Made by a program: the position numbers and the translations under genes | Shown here: piece after piece, positions 6,473 through 15,350 of the stretch | How the letters are laid out: each line of letters opens with the position of its first letter | How positions within the stretch are numbered: the first letter of the stretch is position 1 | Assembly (NCBI GenBank): GCA_021413865.1 | Contig: JAIOPN010000048.1 | Coordinates: 1-41,273, forward strand | DNA: 41,273 bases | DNA from: Planctomycetota bacterium | GTDB lineage: Bacteria > Planctomycetota > Phycisphaerae > Phycisphaerales > Phycisphaeraceae | Direction of reading: 5' to 3' | Notes under the pieces: generated by a model | Database searches by the model: none | Told to the model about the DNA's origin: nothing | What the model saw: only the letters and a program-made list of their open reading frames with translations

Positions 6473-8778
6473 ACCCCGATCCGCTTTTCCGCCGCATGGC
6501 CTACGTGCTGGTGTTCATGGGCATCGTCGTCTTCTGCGCCGCCGATCGTAACCCGGCGCTGCTGCTGATCGCCGGTTCGCTGCTGGCGCTGAGCTGGTAC
6601 GTCGTTGACGGACCCGCGGGACGGCCGCTGCCCAACTGGGCGATCAATCTGGGCACCATCGCCTCGACGGGATGGCTCATCGCCGAACTCGCGGCGCGGC
6701 CGATGCAGTACCTGGGGCCCATGGGCCACTTCATCACCTGCCTCCTGGTCGTCGTCTTCTACGGCCGCAAGACCAACCGCGAGTACGGCATCGTCATGGT
6801 CCTGAGCCTGCTCCAGGTCGTCGGCGCCTGCATGCTCAGCGACTCGATCCTCTCGGGCGTCCTGCTGGCGCTGTATGGCCTGCTCATGCTTTTTACCGTG
6901 CTGCTTTTCCAGCTCAAGGCCACCGGCGACCAGGTGCGCGGCGCGAACCTGGCCGTCTCACCCGGCGGGGCGCCCGAGGTCAGGCCCCCCTTCGGCCGCG
7001 GCTGCCGCGGCGACCTGAGGCTCGGAGGCGCAGCCATCGGGGCGATGATCGCCGTCGCCGCCGCGTGCGTCTTCCTCTTCATGCCGCGGGGCTTGTTCAT
7101 CCGGCCCGGCTCACCCTTCAACATGCCCCCGCTCTCCGCACGCTCGGGCTTCGTGGGCAGCATCCGCCTCGACGGCTTGGCGCCCGACTCGGGCGACCGC
7201 GAAGTGCTCATGCACGTGCGATTCTCCGTCGCGGGCGCGCCGGCCACGCTGCCCCCCGGCGGCTGGCTGCTGCGCGGCACGGGCCTGGACCAGTATGACC
7301 CGGGCCTGCGCACCTGGACGCGCAGCCGCCGCGCCAACATGGCGGACAACATCATCCCACTGGGCGGCGCCGGCGGCGTGCTCGCAGCCGGCGTGCCGCC
7401 GTCGCCCGCGCTTGAGGCCGACGTCACCATGCGTTCCTGCACGCACCAGTGCTTGTACGCCCCCTTCCCCGCGCAGTGGGTCTGGGCCGAGGGGCAGGGG
7501 GCGGTGATCTACGGCGGGATCGACCGGGGGGTGCGGCTGATCGAGCCGTGGGGCGGCGTGCTGCACTACCGGGTCCGCGCGCCGCTGGAGGCCGGGCCGG
7601 CGACACGGAACGACCCGGTGCCGCGCGCGGTCATGCAGCCGGGGCCAAACGCCACCAGCGGGCCGATCTTCGAGACGCTCAGCCAGGCGTACGCGCAGGG
7701 GTGGCAGGTCTCCGCGGAGCCGATCCGTAACTACGCGCGGCGGCTGTTGCGTGATAAAGGCGTGTCGCGAGACACGGCGGACGCGCCGACGCCACGCGAC
7801 GCCGTGCTGGCCGAAGCTTTGGCGGATCACCTGCGGGCCCATTACCGCTATACGCCGGCCGCCGCCGCGCCGGGCCGGGCGCGCAGCGGCGAACCGATCT
7901 CGTCATTCCTCTTCGAGAGCCGAGAGGGCCACTGCGAACTCTTCGCCTCCGGGCTGGCGGCGATGGCGCGGTCACTGGGCATGACGGCCAGGCTCGTCTC
8001 GGGCTACCGCGTGTACGAATACAACCGTGTGGGCGGGTACTACGTCGTCCGCCCCGAGCACGCACACGCCTGGGTCGAGGTGTACTGCGGCGAGGGCGGC
8101 TGGGTGACGGTGGACCCGACCCCGCCGGACATCTCGGGCGATGCCCAGCGCGACGGCGGCTGGCTGGCGTGGCTGGGCGACGTGTACGAGCACGTGGAGT
8201 ACGCGTGGTTCAGTTCCGTCATCGCCTACGACGACCACGCGCGCGACGGGGTGATCGAGACGGCCAAGACGTCGGCGCAGCTGGCGGCCACCGTCTGGAT
8301 GCAGGGCACGATGGGGTCGGTCACACGGTACGTGGAGGAGAGGGTCTCGAACATTTTCGCAGACGGCTTCAACCTGGCGGCCACCGGGCTCATCACGGTC
8401 GCGCTGGTGATGGGCGTGGCGGGGCTGGTCCGCATCTTGTTCGTGCGCCGCCGCCGGCTGTCGGCGCTGCAATTGGGCCGCATGCCCCTGCCCCAGCGGC
8501 GCGGCCTGACCCGGCGGCTGGGCTTCTACCTGATGATGCTCGACATCCTGGAGCAGCACGGCCATATCCGCCCGCCGTGGCAAAGCCCCTTCGCCTTCGC
8601 GCAGAAGCTGGTCACCGCCGACCCGGTCACGTTCGCCCCCGTGCCATCGATCACCGAGATGTTCTACGAGGTCCGCTTCGGCGGCCGGGCGACGGACCCC
8701 CAGCGCGCCCGCTGGGTGGACACGCAACTCGACAACCTGCGGCACGCGCTGATGCGGCGACGCGCAGGAAGGCACTGA
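6469..8778 (+). CDS. TgpA-like transglutaminase membrane protein (DUF3488 - transglutaminase - DUF4129)
   Basis: This 769-residue protein has six or so N-terminal membrane helices (residues 8-165 and about 182-205, DUF3488 type), a periplasmic transglutaminase-like core, another helix (about 640-660), and a C-terminal DUF4129-like domain ending near LDNLRHAL. The catalytic triad is visible as Cys489 (REGHCELFASG), His533 (EHAHAWVEVY) and Asp549 (VTVDPTPP). This is the TgpA architecture, an inner-membrane enzyme of unknown natural substrate that is essential in Pseudomonas aeruginosa. It overlaps the DUF58 stop by four bases, the classical pairing for this family. The usual MoxR ATPase partner is absent from the window. 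Confidence 0.88.
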   Translation: MNPDPLFRRMAYVLVFMGIVVFCAADRNPALLLIAGSLLALSWYVVDGPAGRPLPNWAINLGTIASTGWLIAELAARPMQYLGPMGHFITCLLVVVFYGRKTNREYGIVMVLSLLQVVGACMLSDSILSGVLLALYGLLMLFTVLLFQLKATGDQVRGANLAVSPGGAPEVRPPFGRGCRGDLRLGGAAIGAMIAVAAACVFLFMPRGLFIRPGSPFNMPPLSARSGFVGSIRLDGLAPDSGDREVLMHVRFSVAGAPATLPPGGWLLRGTGLDQYDPGLRTWTRSRRANMADNIIPLGGAGGVLAAGVPPSPALEADVTMRSCTHQCLYAPFPAQWVWAEGQGAVIYGGIDRGVRLIEPWGGVLHYRVRAPLEAGPATRNDPVPRAVMQPGPNATSGPIFETLSQAYAQGWQVSAEPIRNYARRLLRDKGVSRDTADAPTPRDAVLAEALADHLRAHYRYTPAAAAPGRARSGEPISSFLFESREGHCELFASGLAAMARSLGMTARLVSGYRVYEYNRVGGYYVVRPEHAHAWVEVYCGEGGWVTVDPTPPDISGDAQRDGGWLAWLGDVYEHVEYAWFSSVIAYDDHARDGVIETAKTSAQLAATVWMQGTMGSVTRYVEERVSNIFADGFNLAATGLITVALVMGVAGLVRILFVRRRRLSALQLGRMPLPQRRGLTRRLGFYLMMLDILEQHGHIRPPWQSPFAFAQKLVTADPVTFAPVPSITEMFYEVRFGGRATDPQRARWVDTQLDNLRHALMRRRAGRH

Positions 8779-8826
8779 GGTCTGATCCGGTGAGGCTACC
8801 GCGGTACGCCCGGCCTTGCCGACTGC

Positions 8827-9966
8827 CTAACGACGTACAACGGGCAATGGATGAGAGCCGTTCGTCAATGATGACCGGATCGCCCCGGAATCGAAGCCCC
8901 ACCTCCGTAGCGGTCGGATGGCGAACAGGATCAGTGCAACGGCAACCGACACCGCGAGCCACGCCGGCATCCATTCGGTCCCCGGCCTCGCATCTGCCAC
9001 GATGTCGATGCCCAGCCGCACCACGAGCCAATCCGTCAGCAGGCCCATCGATACCGCGCCCACGCAAATACTCGCGAGATACACCGCGACCGTCGCCGCC
9101 CCTAGTTCCTTGCGCAACACAGCAATCGCCGAAAAGTTTGACGCGGGGCCTGCCAGCATGAACACCAGCGCTGTGCCCGGGCTAACGCCAGCAAGGATCA
9201 TCGCCGCCGCGATCGGCGTCGAGGAGGTGGCGCAGATGTACATGGGCACGGCGACAACCAGGATCGCCAACATCGCCGGGAGGCCGCTGCCCCAGCGTGC
9301 CATCGTATCGGGCGGGACACAGGTCGAGATCACGGCGGCCGCGATCAGTCCGATCCCCATCCATATAGCCATGTCGTCCATGACATCCGCCGCCGCCACA
9401 AAAAGCTGACGCCACCAGGACGTTGACGGCGTGGCTTCCGCTGCGGCGCTCACCGATCCACAGGCCGTGTCATCACAGCATTTCTCTTCCGTGGTAGCGC
9501 CGCCAAACACACTGGGCGCAACCTGTTTGCGGCCCTCGGGTACCAGGTCCGCCAGTATGCCGGCCAGGCACGCGGAGAAGATCGCAGCAATCGGTCGCGC
9601 GACAGTCATGAACGGCCCGAGCAGTGCATAGCTCACGAGGATCGAATCAGCGCCGTTCTCGGGAGTGGCGATCAGGAACGAGACCGTCGCTCCGCGCGAG
9701 GCCCCGCCACGACGCAGCGCGATCGCGGCCGGCAGAACCCCGCAGGAACAGAGCGGCAACGGCGTGCCGATCAACGCGGCACGGAAAATCGGGCCTAGCC
9801 CGTGACCGCCGAGCCACCGGACTAGCCAGCGTGTCGGCACCCATACCTTGAGAACGCCGGCGATGAGCAGACCAAGGGCCAGCCACGGGGCGGCCTCGGC
9901 GGTAACGCCCCACAGATTGTCGGCGAATTGCGCTGAATATTGCGAAATGTCGGCCATCCCCGTCAT
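8827..9966 (-). CDS. SO_0444-type Cu/Zn efflux permease (UPF0718/YraQ superfamily)
   Basis: This 379-residue, roughly ten-helix membrane protein shows the family hallmarks: PLPLCSCGVLPAAIALRRG in the first half and CATSSTPIAAAMILAG plus LAGPASNFSA in the second, a two-fold pseudo-repeat. Between the halves a soluble loop carries a Cys-rich stretch (EEKCCDDTAC), a plausible metal-binding site. The SO_0444 family is annotated as copper/zinc efflux, so this would counterbalance the ZnuABC importer found further on. An alternative start is the ATG three codons downstream (MADISQ). It stands alone and is divergent from the glycosyltransferase operon. Substrate assignment is by family only. Confidence 0.82.
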   Translation of the reverse strand: MTGMADISQYSAQFADNLWGVTAEAAPWLALGLLIAGVLKVWVPTRWLVRWLGGHGLGPIFRAALIGTPLPLCSCGVLPAAIALRRGGASRGATVSFLIATPENGADSILVSYALLGPFMTVARPIAAIFSACLAGILADLVPEGRKQVAPSVFGGATTEEKCCDDTACGSVSAAAEATPSTSWWRQLFVAAADVMDDMAIWMGIGLIAAAVISTCVPPDTMARWGSGLPAMLAILVVAVPMYICATSSTPIAAAMILAGVSPGTALVFMLAGPASNFSAIAVLRKELGAATVAVYLASICVGAVSMGLLTDWLVVRLGIDIVADARPGTEWMPAWLAVSVAVALILFAIRPLRRWGFDSGAIRSSLTNGSHPLPVVRR

Positions 9967-10046
9967 TGTACCCGTGCGGGTGTCACAACGCGGCGACCGG
10001 CACCGGGCGTCGGGACGCGGTCCGGATACACTAGGGCTTGGACGTT

Positions 10047-10066
10047 GGGGCCCGCCGTCGGGCCCC
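10047..10066 (+). promoter_or_regulatory. GC hairpin in the leader of the glycosyltransferase operon
   Basis: GGGGCCCG (10047-10054) and CGGGCCCC (10059-10066) form a perfect 8-bp stem with a 4-base loop. It lies 37 bases before the preferred start of the ArnT-like gene. No T-run follows, so it is not a terminator. Its role is unknown. Confidence 0.4.
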
Positions 10067-10103
10067 GGGAGGGCGAGGGAATGGTTCAGGGAGCACGGCT
10101 CGT

Positions 10104-11936
10104 TTGGCCAGCGGAGAACCTACAACCCGGCCGGTCACGCCCGCACCCCCTCCCGCTCATCCGGATCAGGTGGAGACGCCCCCGCGATCCATCGCCAGGC
10201 CGCCCGCCCCGCGCGATCGCCTGAGCACGTGGGTTTTCCTGGCCCTGATCCTGGTGATGGCGCTGCCCGCCCTGCTGATCGACCTGCAATCCCCGGACGT
10301 GACCGACCCCCGGGAGGCCCGCTCGGTCCTGGTCGCGCTCAACGCCGTCGGCGAGCGAGCCAAACCCCAGGCGCAGTTCTACAACATTGTCGTCCCGACC
10401 CTGAATGACCGCGTGCGCTGGGACGTGCCCCCGACGGTCGGGTGGCTGCTCACAGCGGTGCTGCCCGCGCCGAGCGCCGACGGGCTATGGCTGTTCATCC
10501 TGGGGGCGAGGCTGACGAGCGTGGTGATGGGGCTGGTCACGATCGCGTGCGTTTATTGGGCCGGTTTTTCGCTGGGCGGGCTGCGCACCGCGGCCTACGC
10601 CGCCGCCGTCTGCGCCACAGGAGCCGTGCTGGTGCATCAGGCAAGGTTGGCGACGCCCGCGATCCATTTCGCCGCGTGGGCCACCATGAGCATCGCCGCG
10701 GCGCTCTGGGCGCTGCGGCCGCTTAAACCGCAACCCAGTCTCTGGCGTCAGGCGATCGGCTGGGCGCTCTGCGGGCTGTCGATGGGGCTGGCGGCCCTGA
10801 CGATCGGGCCCGGTGCAATGCTCTCGGTGGCGATGCCGGTGCTCTTCCTGACCCTGCTCTGCCCCAACCGCGCGTCGCACCTGCTGGGGCTGCTGGCGGC
10901 GCTGCTGCTGTCGGCACTGGTGGTGCTGCCGTGGGCGACCTTCGCCCGCCAGCACGACCCGGACGCCTGGCCCGTGGACCCGGTGCGCTGGGTGGCGCTG
11001 GGCTGGATCGAACCGGGCCAGATCACGGACCTGCTGGGGCACATGCTGCCGCTGATGATCGTCGCGCTCATGCCCTGGACGCTCTGGCTGGTCGGCGCGA
11101 TCGTTCAGCCGTTCAGCACCTCGTCCGCCGGCGTGCGGCGGAAGCTCTTCCTGGGCTGGGGGTGGTTCACCGTGTCGGCGGTCATGTGCCTGCTGGCACC
11201 GCCGGTGCTGCGTGTGGCGTTCCTGATGCAGGTGATCCCCGCGGCGGCCGTGCTGATCGCCGAGGTATTCACGCAGTACGCCGACCTGGCGGCGACGGGC
11301 CGGATGGCGCTGTTTTGGCGTCTGCTGCGCTGGGTCCACATGGTCGGGCTGGCGACGTTGTCGGTGGCGCTGCCGCTGCTGGTGACCAGGCCGGAGTGGT
11401 TCGTCTCCATGGGGCTGACCGGGGCGGAACCGCTGGCGAACGTGGGCTGGTTTTACGCCGGTCCGCTGATGGCGGCGCTGCTGGCGATCGTGGCGTACAC
11501 GGCCAGACCGGTAATGGCGAGCCTGCCGGGCCGCTCGCTGGCGTTCTGGACGTTCTGGGGCGCGGTCGCGCTGACGGCGATGACCGTGCCCTGGGCGCGG
11601 TCACCGATCAACCACCCCGGCCCGACCCAGGAGGCGGAGCGGCTGCGCCAGGTCGTGGGCGATCAGCCCCTGTTCTGGCTGGGCCCGGTGATCCACGACC
11701 CCGCCGACACCCACCCGGTTTTGCTACTCTATGGCCCGCGTCCGGTGCGGGTGCTCAAGCCCACCGAGATCGAGGCGGCGCAGCGGCTACACCCGGAACT
11801 CTTCCTCCTCGCCCCGTACCCGGGGGGCCTCCCGCCGGCCGCCGCCGAGTTCGAAGTCGTCGGCATCAAACCGCTTCCCGACCTGATGCTCTACCACTGG
11901 GCCGCCCCGCCGACACCCGCCCAATCCCAACCATGA
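10104..11936 (+). CDS. ArnT/PMT-like integral membrane glycosyltransferase
   Basis: Proteins of this family (GT-C fold) transfer a sugar from a polyprenyl-phosphate donor to a lipid or protein acceptor on the periplasmic side. The product is about 610 residues, with roughly 11-12 hydrophobic helices. The first is followed by DVTDPREARSVL, where the acidic residue corresponds to the catalytic Asp/Glu of the first periplasmic loop, and by RWDVPPTVGWLLTAV, the family's YxKPP-like segment. The start is uncertain: TTG 10104 has CAGGGAG (10087-10093) upstream; TTG 10038 or GTG 10170 are alternatives in frame. The stop overlaps the next ATG (ATGA). The neighbours suggest glycosylation of an undecaprenyl-linked or lipid-A-like substrate. 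Confidence 0.8.
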   Translation: MASGEPTTRPVTPAPPPAHPDQVETPPRSIARPPAPRDRLSTWVFLALILVMALPALLIDLQSPDVTDPREARSVLVALNAVGERAKPQAQFYNIVVPTLNDRVRWDVPPTVGWLLTAVLPAPSADGLWLFILGARLTSVVMGLVTIACVYWAGFSLGGLRTAAYAAAVCATGAVLVHQARLATPAIHFAAWATMSIAAALWALRPLKPQPSLWRQAIGWALCGLSMGLAALTIGPGAMLSVAMPVLFLTLLCPNRASHLLGLLAALLLSALVVLPWATFARQHDPDAWPVDPVRWVALGWIEPGQITDLLGHMLPLMIVALMPWTLWLVGAIVQPFSTSSAGVRRKLFLGWGWFTVSAVMCLLAPPVLRVAFLMQVIPAAAVLIAEVFTQYADLAATGRMALFWRLLRWVHMVGLATLSVALPLLVTRPEWFVSMGLTGAEPLANVGWFYAGPLMAALLAIVAYTARPVMASLPGRSLAFWTFWGAVALTAMTVPWARSPINHPGPTQEAERLRQVVGDQPLFWLGPVIHDPADTHPVLLLYGPRPVRVLKPTEIEAAQRLHPELFLLAPYPGGLPPAAAEFEVVGIKPLPDLMLYHWAAPPTPAQSQP

Positions 11937-12676
11937 CCCCCACCCACGACACCCCCGAACTCTCGATCGTCGTCCCCGCGCTCAACGAGGAGGACAACGT
12001 CGGCCCGCTGGTCGAGGAGGTCCGCCGCGCCGTGATCGACGCGGGCATCGCCGCCGAACTCATCGTCGTGGACGACGGCTCGACCGACGCCACACCCCAG
12101 CGGCTGCGCGACCTGCAAACCAAAAACCCCTGGCTGCGCGTGCTCCGCCGCGACAAGGCGCGCGGACAATCCGCCGCCATGTACGCCGGCATCCAGGCGG
12201 CGCGGGGCCGGTTCATCGCCACGCTCGACGCGGATTTACAGAACGACCCCGCCGATCTGCCCCCGATGCTCGCCAAGGTGCGGACCGGCGAGGCGGACAT
12301 GACCCAGGGCCTCCGCGCCCGCCGCAAGGACTCCCTCGTCCGCCTCTGCACGAGTTGGGTCGGCCGCACCACGCGGAAAGTCATCCTCGGCGACGACATC
12401 CGCGACACCGGCTGCACCACGCGCATCGTCAAGGCGTCGATCGCCAGGCAGTTCCCCCTCGAGTTCAAGGGCATGCACCGCTTCATGCCCGTCTATGCCC
12501 GCATGGTGGGCGCCAAGGTCGTCGAGATGCCCGTCAACCACCGCCCGCGCGTCGCCGGCGTGGCGAAATACGGCATCCTCAACCGCGGCTTCGTCGGCTT
12601 CTTCGACTGCCTGGCCATGCGATGGATGCTCAAGCGCTACCGCGACAGCGCGGTGCGCGAGGAACCGCTGCCGTGA
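11933..12676 (+). CDS. Family 2 glycosyltransferase, DPM1/ArnC-like
   Basis: The 247-residue GT-A enzyme has no transmembrane C-terminus, unlike ArnC. It shows the GT2 fold: SIVVPALNEEDNVGPLVEEV, ELIVVDDGSTDAT (nucleotide-binding DDGS), KARGQSAAM, and the metal-binding DxD as LDADLQNDP. The expected reaction is transfer of a sugar from a nucleotide sugar to polyprenyl phosphate, which provides the donor for the ArnT-like enzyme encoded just upstream. It overlaps both neighbours (ATGA at 11933 and GTGA at 12673), so the three are a translationally coupled unit. The sugar is not predictable from sequence. Confidence 0.88.
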   Translation: MTPTHDTPELSIVVPALNEEDNVGPLVEEVRRAVIDAGIAAELIVVDDGSTDATPQRLRDLQTKNPWLRVLRRDKARGQSAAMYAGIQAARGRFIATLDADLQNDPADLPPMLAKVRTGEADMTQGLRARRKDSLVRLCTSWVGRTTRKVILGDDIRDTGCTTRIVKASIARQFPLEFKGMHRFMPVYARMVGAKVVEMPVNHRPRVAGVAKYGILNRGFVGFFDCLAMRWMLKRYRDSAVREEPLP

Positions 12677-13284
12677 AACGGAGATGGGTTGTCCTCGTCG
12701 AACTGGTCTGCCTCGCCGCGCTCTGCACGTGGCTGGGGCTGATGATGGTCGATGGCACGCCGCACCCGGACGGCGCCGTCAACCTCAAGGTCCAGCTCAG
12801 CGGCGCGGACGACCACGTCTATCTCACGCGGCAGCCCGGCGGCCTGTACAAGTACCAGGTGCGCCACACCGACGGCTCGACCGAGCTGCTCTCCCCCGAT
12901 GACTTCGCCCAGGCCGTGTACCGCGACCAGCACGGCCGCGGCTGGATGGAGGCGATGTTCAACGTCTCCTCGCCGGCGGGCTTCATCTGGGTCACGGTCG
13001 GGTTCATCGGCCAGCTCCTGTTCACGGGACGTATGGTCGTGCAGTGGCTGGTGAGCACCAAGGCGCAGCGCTCGGTGGTCCCGCCGATCTTCTGGTGGAT
13101 GAGCCTGGTCGGGGCGACCATGCTGCTGGTCTATTTCGCGTGGCGGCGTGACCCGATCGGTATTTTGGGCCAGGCCGTCGGCTGGACGATCTACATCCAC
13201 AACCTCTGGCTGATCTACACCAAGCCCGCCGAGCGGGTGGACGTGACCGAAGACCCGGGGCCGGAGCCGGAGATCGAGACTTAG
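12673..13284 (+). CDS. Lipid-A-disaccharide synthase N-terminal domain (LAB_N) membrane protein
   Basis: This 203-residue protein starts at GTG 12673, overlapping the previous stop. It has an N-terminal membrane helix (residues about 5-25), a soluble loop (KVQLSGADDHVYLTRQPGG), then three helices. The second half carries the LAB_N pattern: FIGQLLFTGRMVVQWLVSTKAQRSVVPPIFWWMSL, then GQAVGWTIYIHNLWLI. Many bacteria carry this domain beside a DPM1-like and a PMT-like glycosyltransferase, exactly as here; a flippase or channel-like role for the lipid-linked sugar has been suggested for related small proteins, but this is inference. It is the last gene of the three-gene unit. Confidence 0.85.
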   Translation: MKRRWVVLVELVCLAALCTWLGLMMVDGTPHPDGAVNLKVQLSGADDHVYLTRQPGGLYKYQVRHTDGSTELLSPDDFAQAVYRDQHGRGWMEAMFNVSSPAGFIWVTVGFIGQLLFTGRMVVQWLVSTKAQRSVVPPIFWWMSLVGATMLLVYFAWRRDPIGILGQAVGWTIYIHNLWLIYTKPAERVDVTEDPGPEPEIET

Positions 13285-13349
13285 GTGGTAGAGTATTGGG
13301 TGCATTGCGGATAGCCATACCTCTCACCGCCCCATCACCGCGCATCGTC

Positions 13350-14399
13350 ATGCCCAACGTCCTGCGCATCATCGACGCCAACGCCAACCGCGCCCGCGAG
13401 GCCCTGCGGGTAATGGAAGAGGCGGCGCGGTTCGTGCTCGATGACGCCGAGCTGACCGAGGGGATCAAACGCCTGCGCCACGACCTGGCGGCGGCGATGC
13501 TCATGGTCGAGGGGATGGAGGAGAACCGCGACACGCCCGGCGACGTGGGCACGACCGTGAAGACCGAGCGCGAGGCCAAGCGGGAATCCGTCGCGGCGGT
13601 CGTCGTGGCGGCGGGCAAGCGGCTGAGCGAGGCGCTGCGGGCGATCGAGGAGTACGGCAAGACGCTCGGGGCACGCGTGCCCGGCTTCGCGCGGAGCATC
13701 GAGGCGCTGCGCTACCGGGGCTACGACCTGGAACAGAAGCTCAACCGCGCGATGGCCACGGGGGCGGCCAAGCAGTGGCGGCTCTGCGTGCTCATCTCGC
13801 AGGAGATCTGCCGCGACCGCGACTGGTGGCGGGTGGCGCAGGCGGCCGTCGAGGGCGGGGCGGACTGCATCCAGCTCCGCGAAAAAACGATGGACGCCGG
13901 CGAACTGCTCTCGCGGTCGATCCGGCTGGTGACGCTCTGCCGGCCGCGCGGGGTGAGCGTCGTCATCAACGACCGGCCGGACGTGGCGCTGCTCTCAGGC
14001 GCGGACGGCGTGCACCTGGGCCAGGGCGACCTGCCCTGCGGCGAGGCGCGCAGGCTCGTGGGCACGCAGCTCCTCATCGGCGTGAGCACCTCAGAGCTCG
14101 ACCAGGCCAAGACCGCCCTGCGCGACGGCGCGGACTACTGCGGCATCGGCCCGATGTTCAACACCAACACAAAACTCAAGGACGTGATCGTCGGTCCGGC
14201 GTATGCCAAAGAGTTCACCGCGTGGGGCAAGATGCCCCACCTGGCGATCGGCGGCATCAACCCCACCAACGTCCGCGAGCTGGTCGCCGCCGGGGCGCGC
14301 GGCGTGGCGGTCAGCTTCGCCATCTGCTCCGCCTTCGACCCCGCCGCCGTCATCCGCGACATCCTCCGCGTCGTGCCGCCGCTCAACGGCGCGGAGTGA
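13350..14399 (+). CDS. thiE: Thiamine-phosphate synthase with extra N-terminal domain
   Basis: ThiE joins HMP-pyrophosphate and the thiazole phosphate to make thiamine monophosphate. The 349-residue product is about 140 residues longer than single-domain ThiE. Residues 1-120 (LRIIDANANRAREALRVMEE, KRLRHDL) form a helical domain of the ThiD2-like type found fused to ThiE in cyanobacteria and planctomycetes. Residues about 140-345 are the TIM barrel: DCIQLREKTMDAGELL, VVINDRPDVALLSGADGVHLGQGDL, GIGPMFNTNTK, and AIGGINPTNV for phosphate binding. Start ATG 13350 is preferred over an in-frame TTG at 13296. No thi riboswitch is seen here; the TPP riboswitch lies before thiC at 29.1 kb. Confidence 0.9.
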   Translation: MPNVLRIIDANANRAREALRVMEEAARFVLDDAELTEGIKRLRHDLAAAMLMVEGMEENRDTPGDVGTTVKTEREAKRESVAAVVVAAGKRLSEALRAIEEYGKTLGARVPGFARSIEALRYRGYDLEQKLNRAMATGAAKQWRLCVLISQEICRDRDWWRVAQAAVEGGADCIQLREKTMDAGELLSRSIRLVTLCRPRGVSVVINDRPDVALLSGADGVHLGQGDLPCGEARRLVGTQLLIGVSTSELDQAKTALRDGADYCGIGPMFNTNTKLKDVIVGPAYAKEFTAWGKMPHLAIGGINPTNVRELVAAGARGVAVSFAICSAFDPAAVIRDILRVVPPLNGAE

Positions 14400-14500
14400 T
14401 TTTTGCGTTCCCCCGCTGAAATTGCCCCGCTTACCGCATGACAGCGGTATAACAAGCGTTCCGCCTGCCACGACGCACGGCCCTGGAGCAGGAGAACGCC

Positions 14501-15340
14501 ATGCCCACCGTCGTCGATGCCCACCAACATTTCTGGGACCTTCAGGCCCTCAACTACGGCTGGATCCCCAAGGACCACCCCGTCCTCTCGCGGAACTACC
14601 TGCCGCGTGACCTCGCCCCGATCCTCGCCCAGCAGGGCGTGCAGCGCACCGTCCTCGTGCAGGCGCACCACGGCAACGAGGAGAACCGCTGGGCGCTGAA
14701 GCTCGCCAAGGTCAACCCGTTCATTGCCGGCATCGTCGGCGTCGCGGACCTCGCCGACCCCGATCCCGCGACGACCCTTGCCGAGTTCGCCGGGGACCCG
14801 CGCTTCGTCGGCGTGCGCTTCAACGTCGGCCCCGACTCGACCAACGGCGAAACCGTCAAGCCCGACCTGGCGCGCGGAGTGGCGGCGCTCGACCAGCTCG
14901 GCCTGGCGTGCGACCTGCTCATCCCGCCGGGGCAGCTCGGCCACGTGCCCGTCCTCTCCCGCGCCTTCCCCGGGGTCCGCTTCATCGTCGATCACCTCGG
15001 CTGCCCGCCGATCAAGTCCCGCGTCATGGAACCCTGGGCGCGGCAGATCGAAGAGGTGAGCGAGTGCCCCAACGTCTGGGTGAAAGTCTCGGGCCTGATC
15101 ACGCAGGCGGACACCGAGCGCTGGATACCCAACGACCTCAAGCCGTACGTCCACGCGGCGATCGAATTATTCGGGTGCGACCGCCTGATGTTCGGGAGCG
15201 ACTGGCCGGTCTGCCTGCTCGCCGGGTCCTACGAACGCGTGACCGGGGCGCTGCGCGACTGCCTGGGCGCGCTGACGGAGAACGAGCAGAACATGGTCTG
15301 GGGCGGGACGGCGACGGCGGTTTACGATTTAGTTCGGTAA
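14501..15340 (+). CDS. Amidohydrolase family 2, L-fuconolactonase-like
   Basis: This 279-residue TIM-barrel hydrolase begins with the metal-binding HxH of the amidohydrolase-2 group (VDAHQHFWD). It then has VGVRFNVGPDS, a conserved histidine in FIVDHLGCPP, and the catalytic aspartate in LMFGSDWPVCLL near the end. This pattern and length match L-fuconolactonase, L-rhamnonolactonase and 2-pyrone-4,6-dicarboxylate lactonase, which open sugar or pyrone lactones. The substrate cannot be fixed, since no sugar-catabolic neighbours are present. The start follows a good ribosome binding site (CAGGAG, 14488-14493). It is convergent with rho, with 10 bases between the stop codons. Confidence 0.85.
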   Translation: MPTVVDAHQHFWDLQALNYGWIPKDHPVLSRNYLPRDLAPILAQQGVQRTVLVQAHHGNEENRWALKLAKVNPFIAGIVGVADLADPDPATTLAEFAGDPRFVGVRFNVGPDSTNGETVKPDLARGVAALDQLGLACDLLIPPGQLGHVPVLSRAFPGVRFIVDHLGCPPIKSRVMEPWARQIEEVSECPNVWVKVSGLITQADTERWIPNDLKPYVHAAIELFGCDRLMFGSDWPVCLLAGSYERVTGALRDCLGALTENEQNMVWGGTATAVYDLVR

Positions 15341-15350
15341 AAACCGCAGC

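Noticed and set aside
10047-10066. Terminator between the permease and the glycosyltransferase operon
   Set aside because: The stem is strong but no T-run follows on either strand, and the genes on both sides are divergent.
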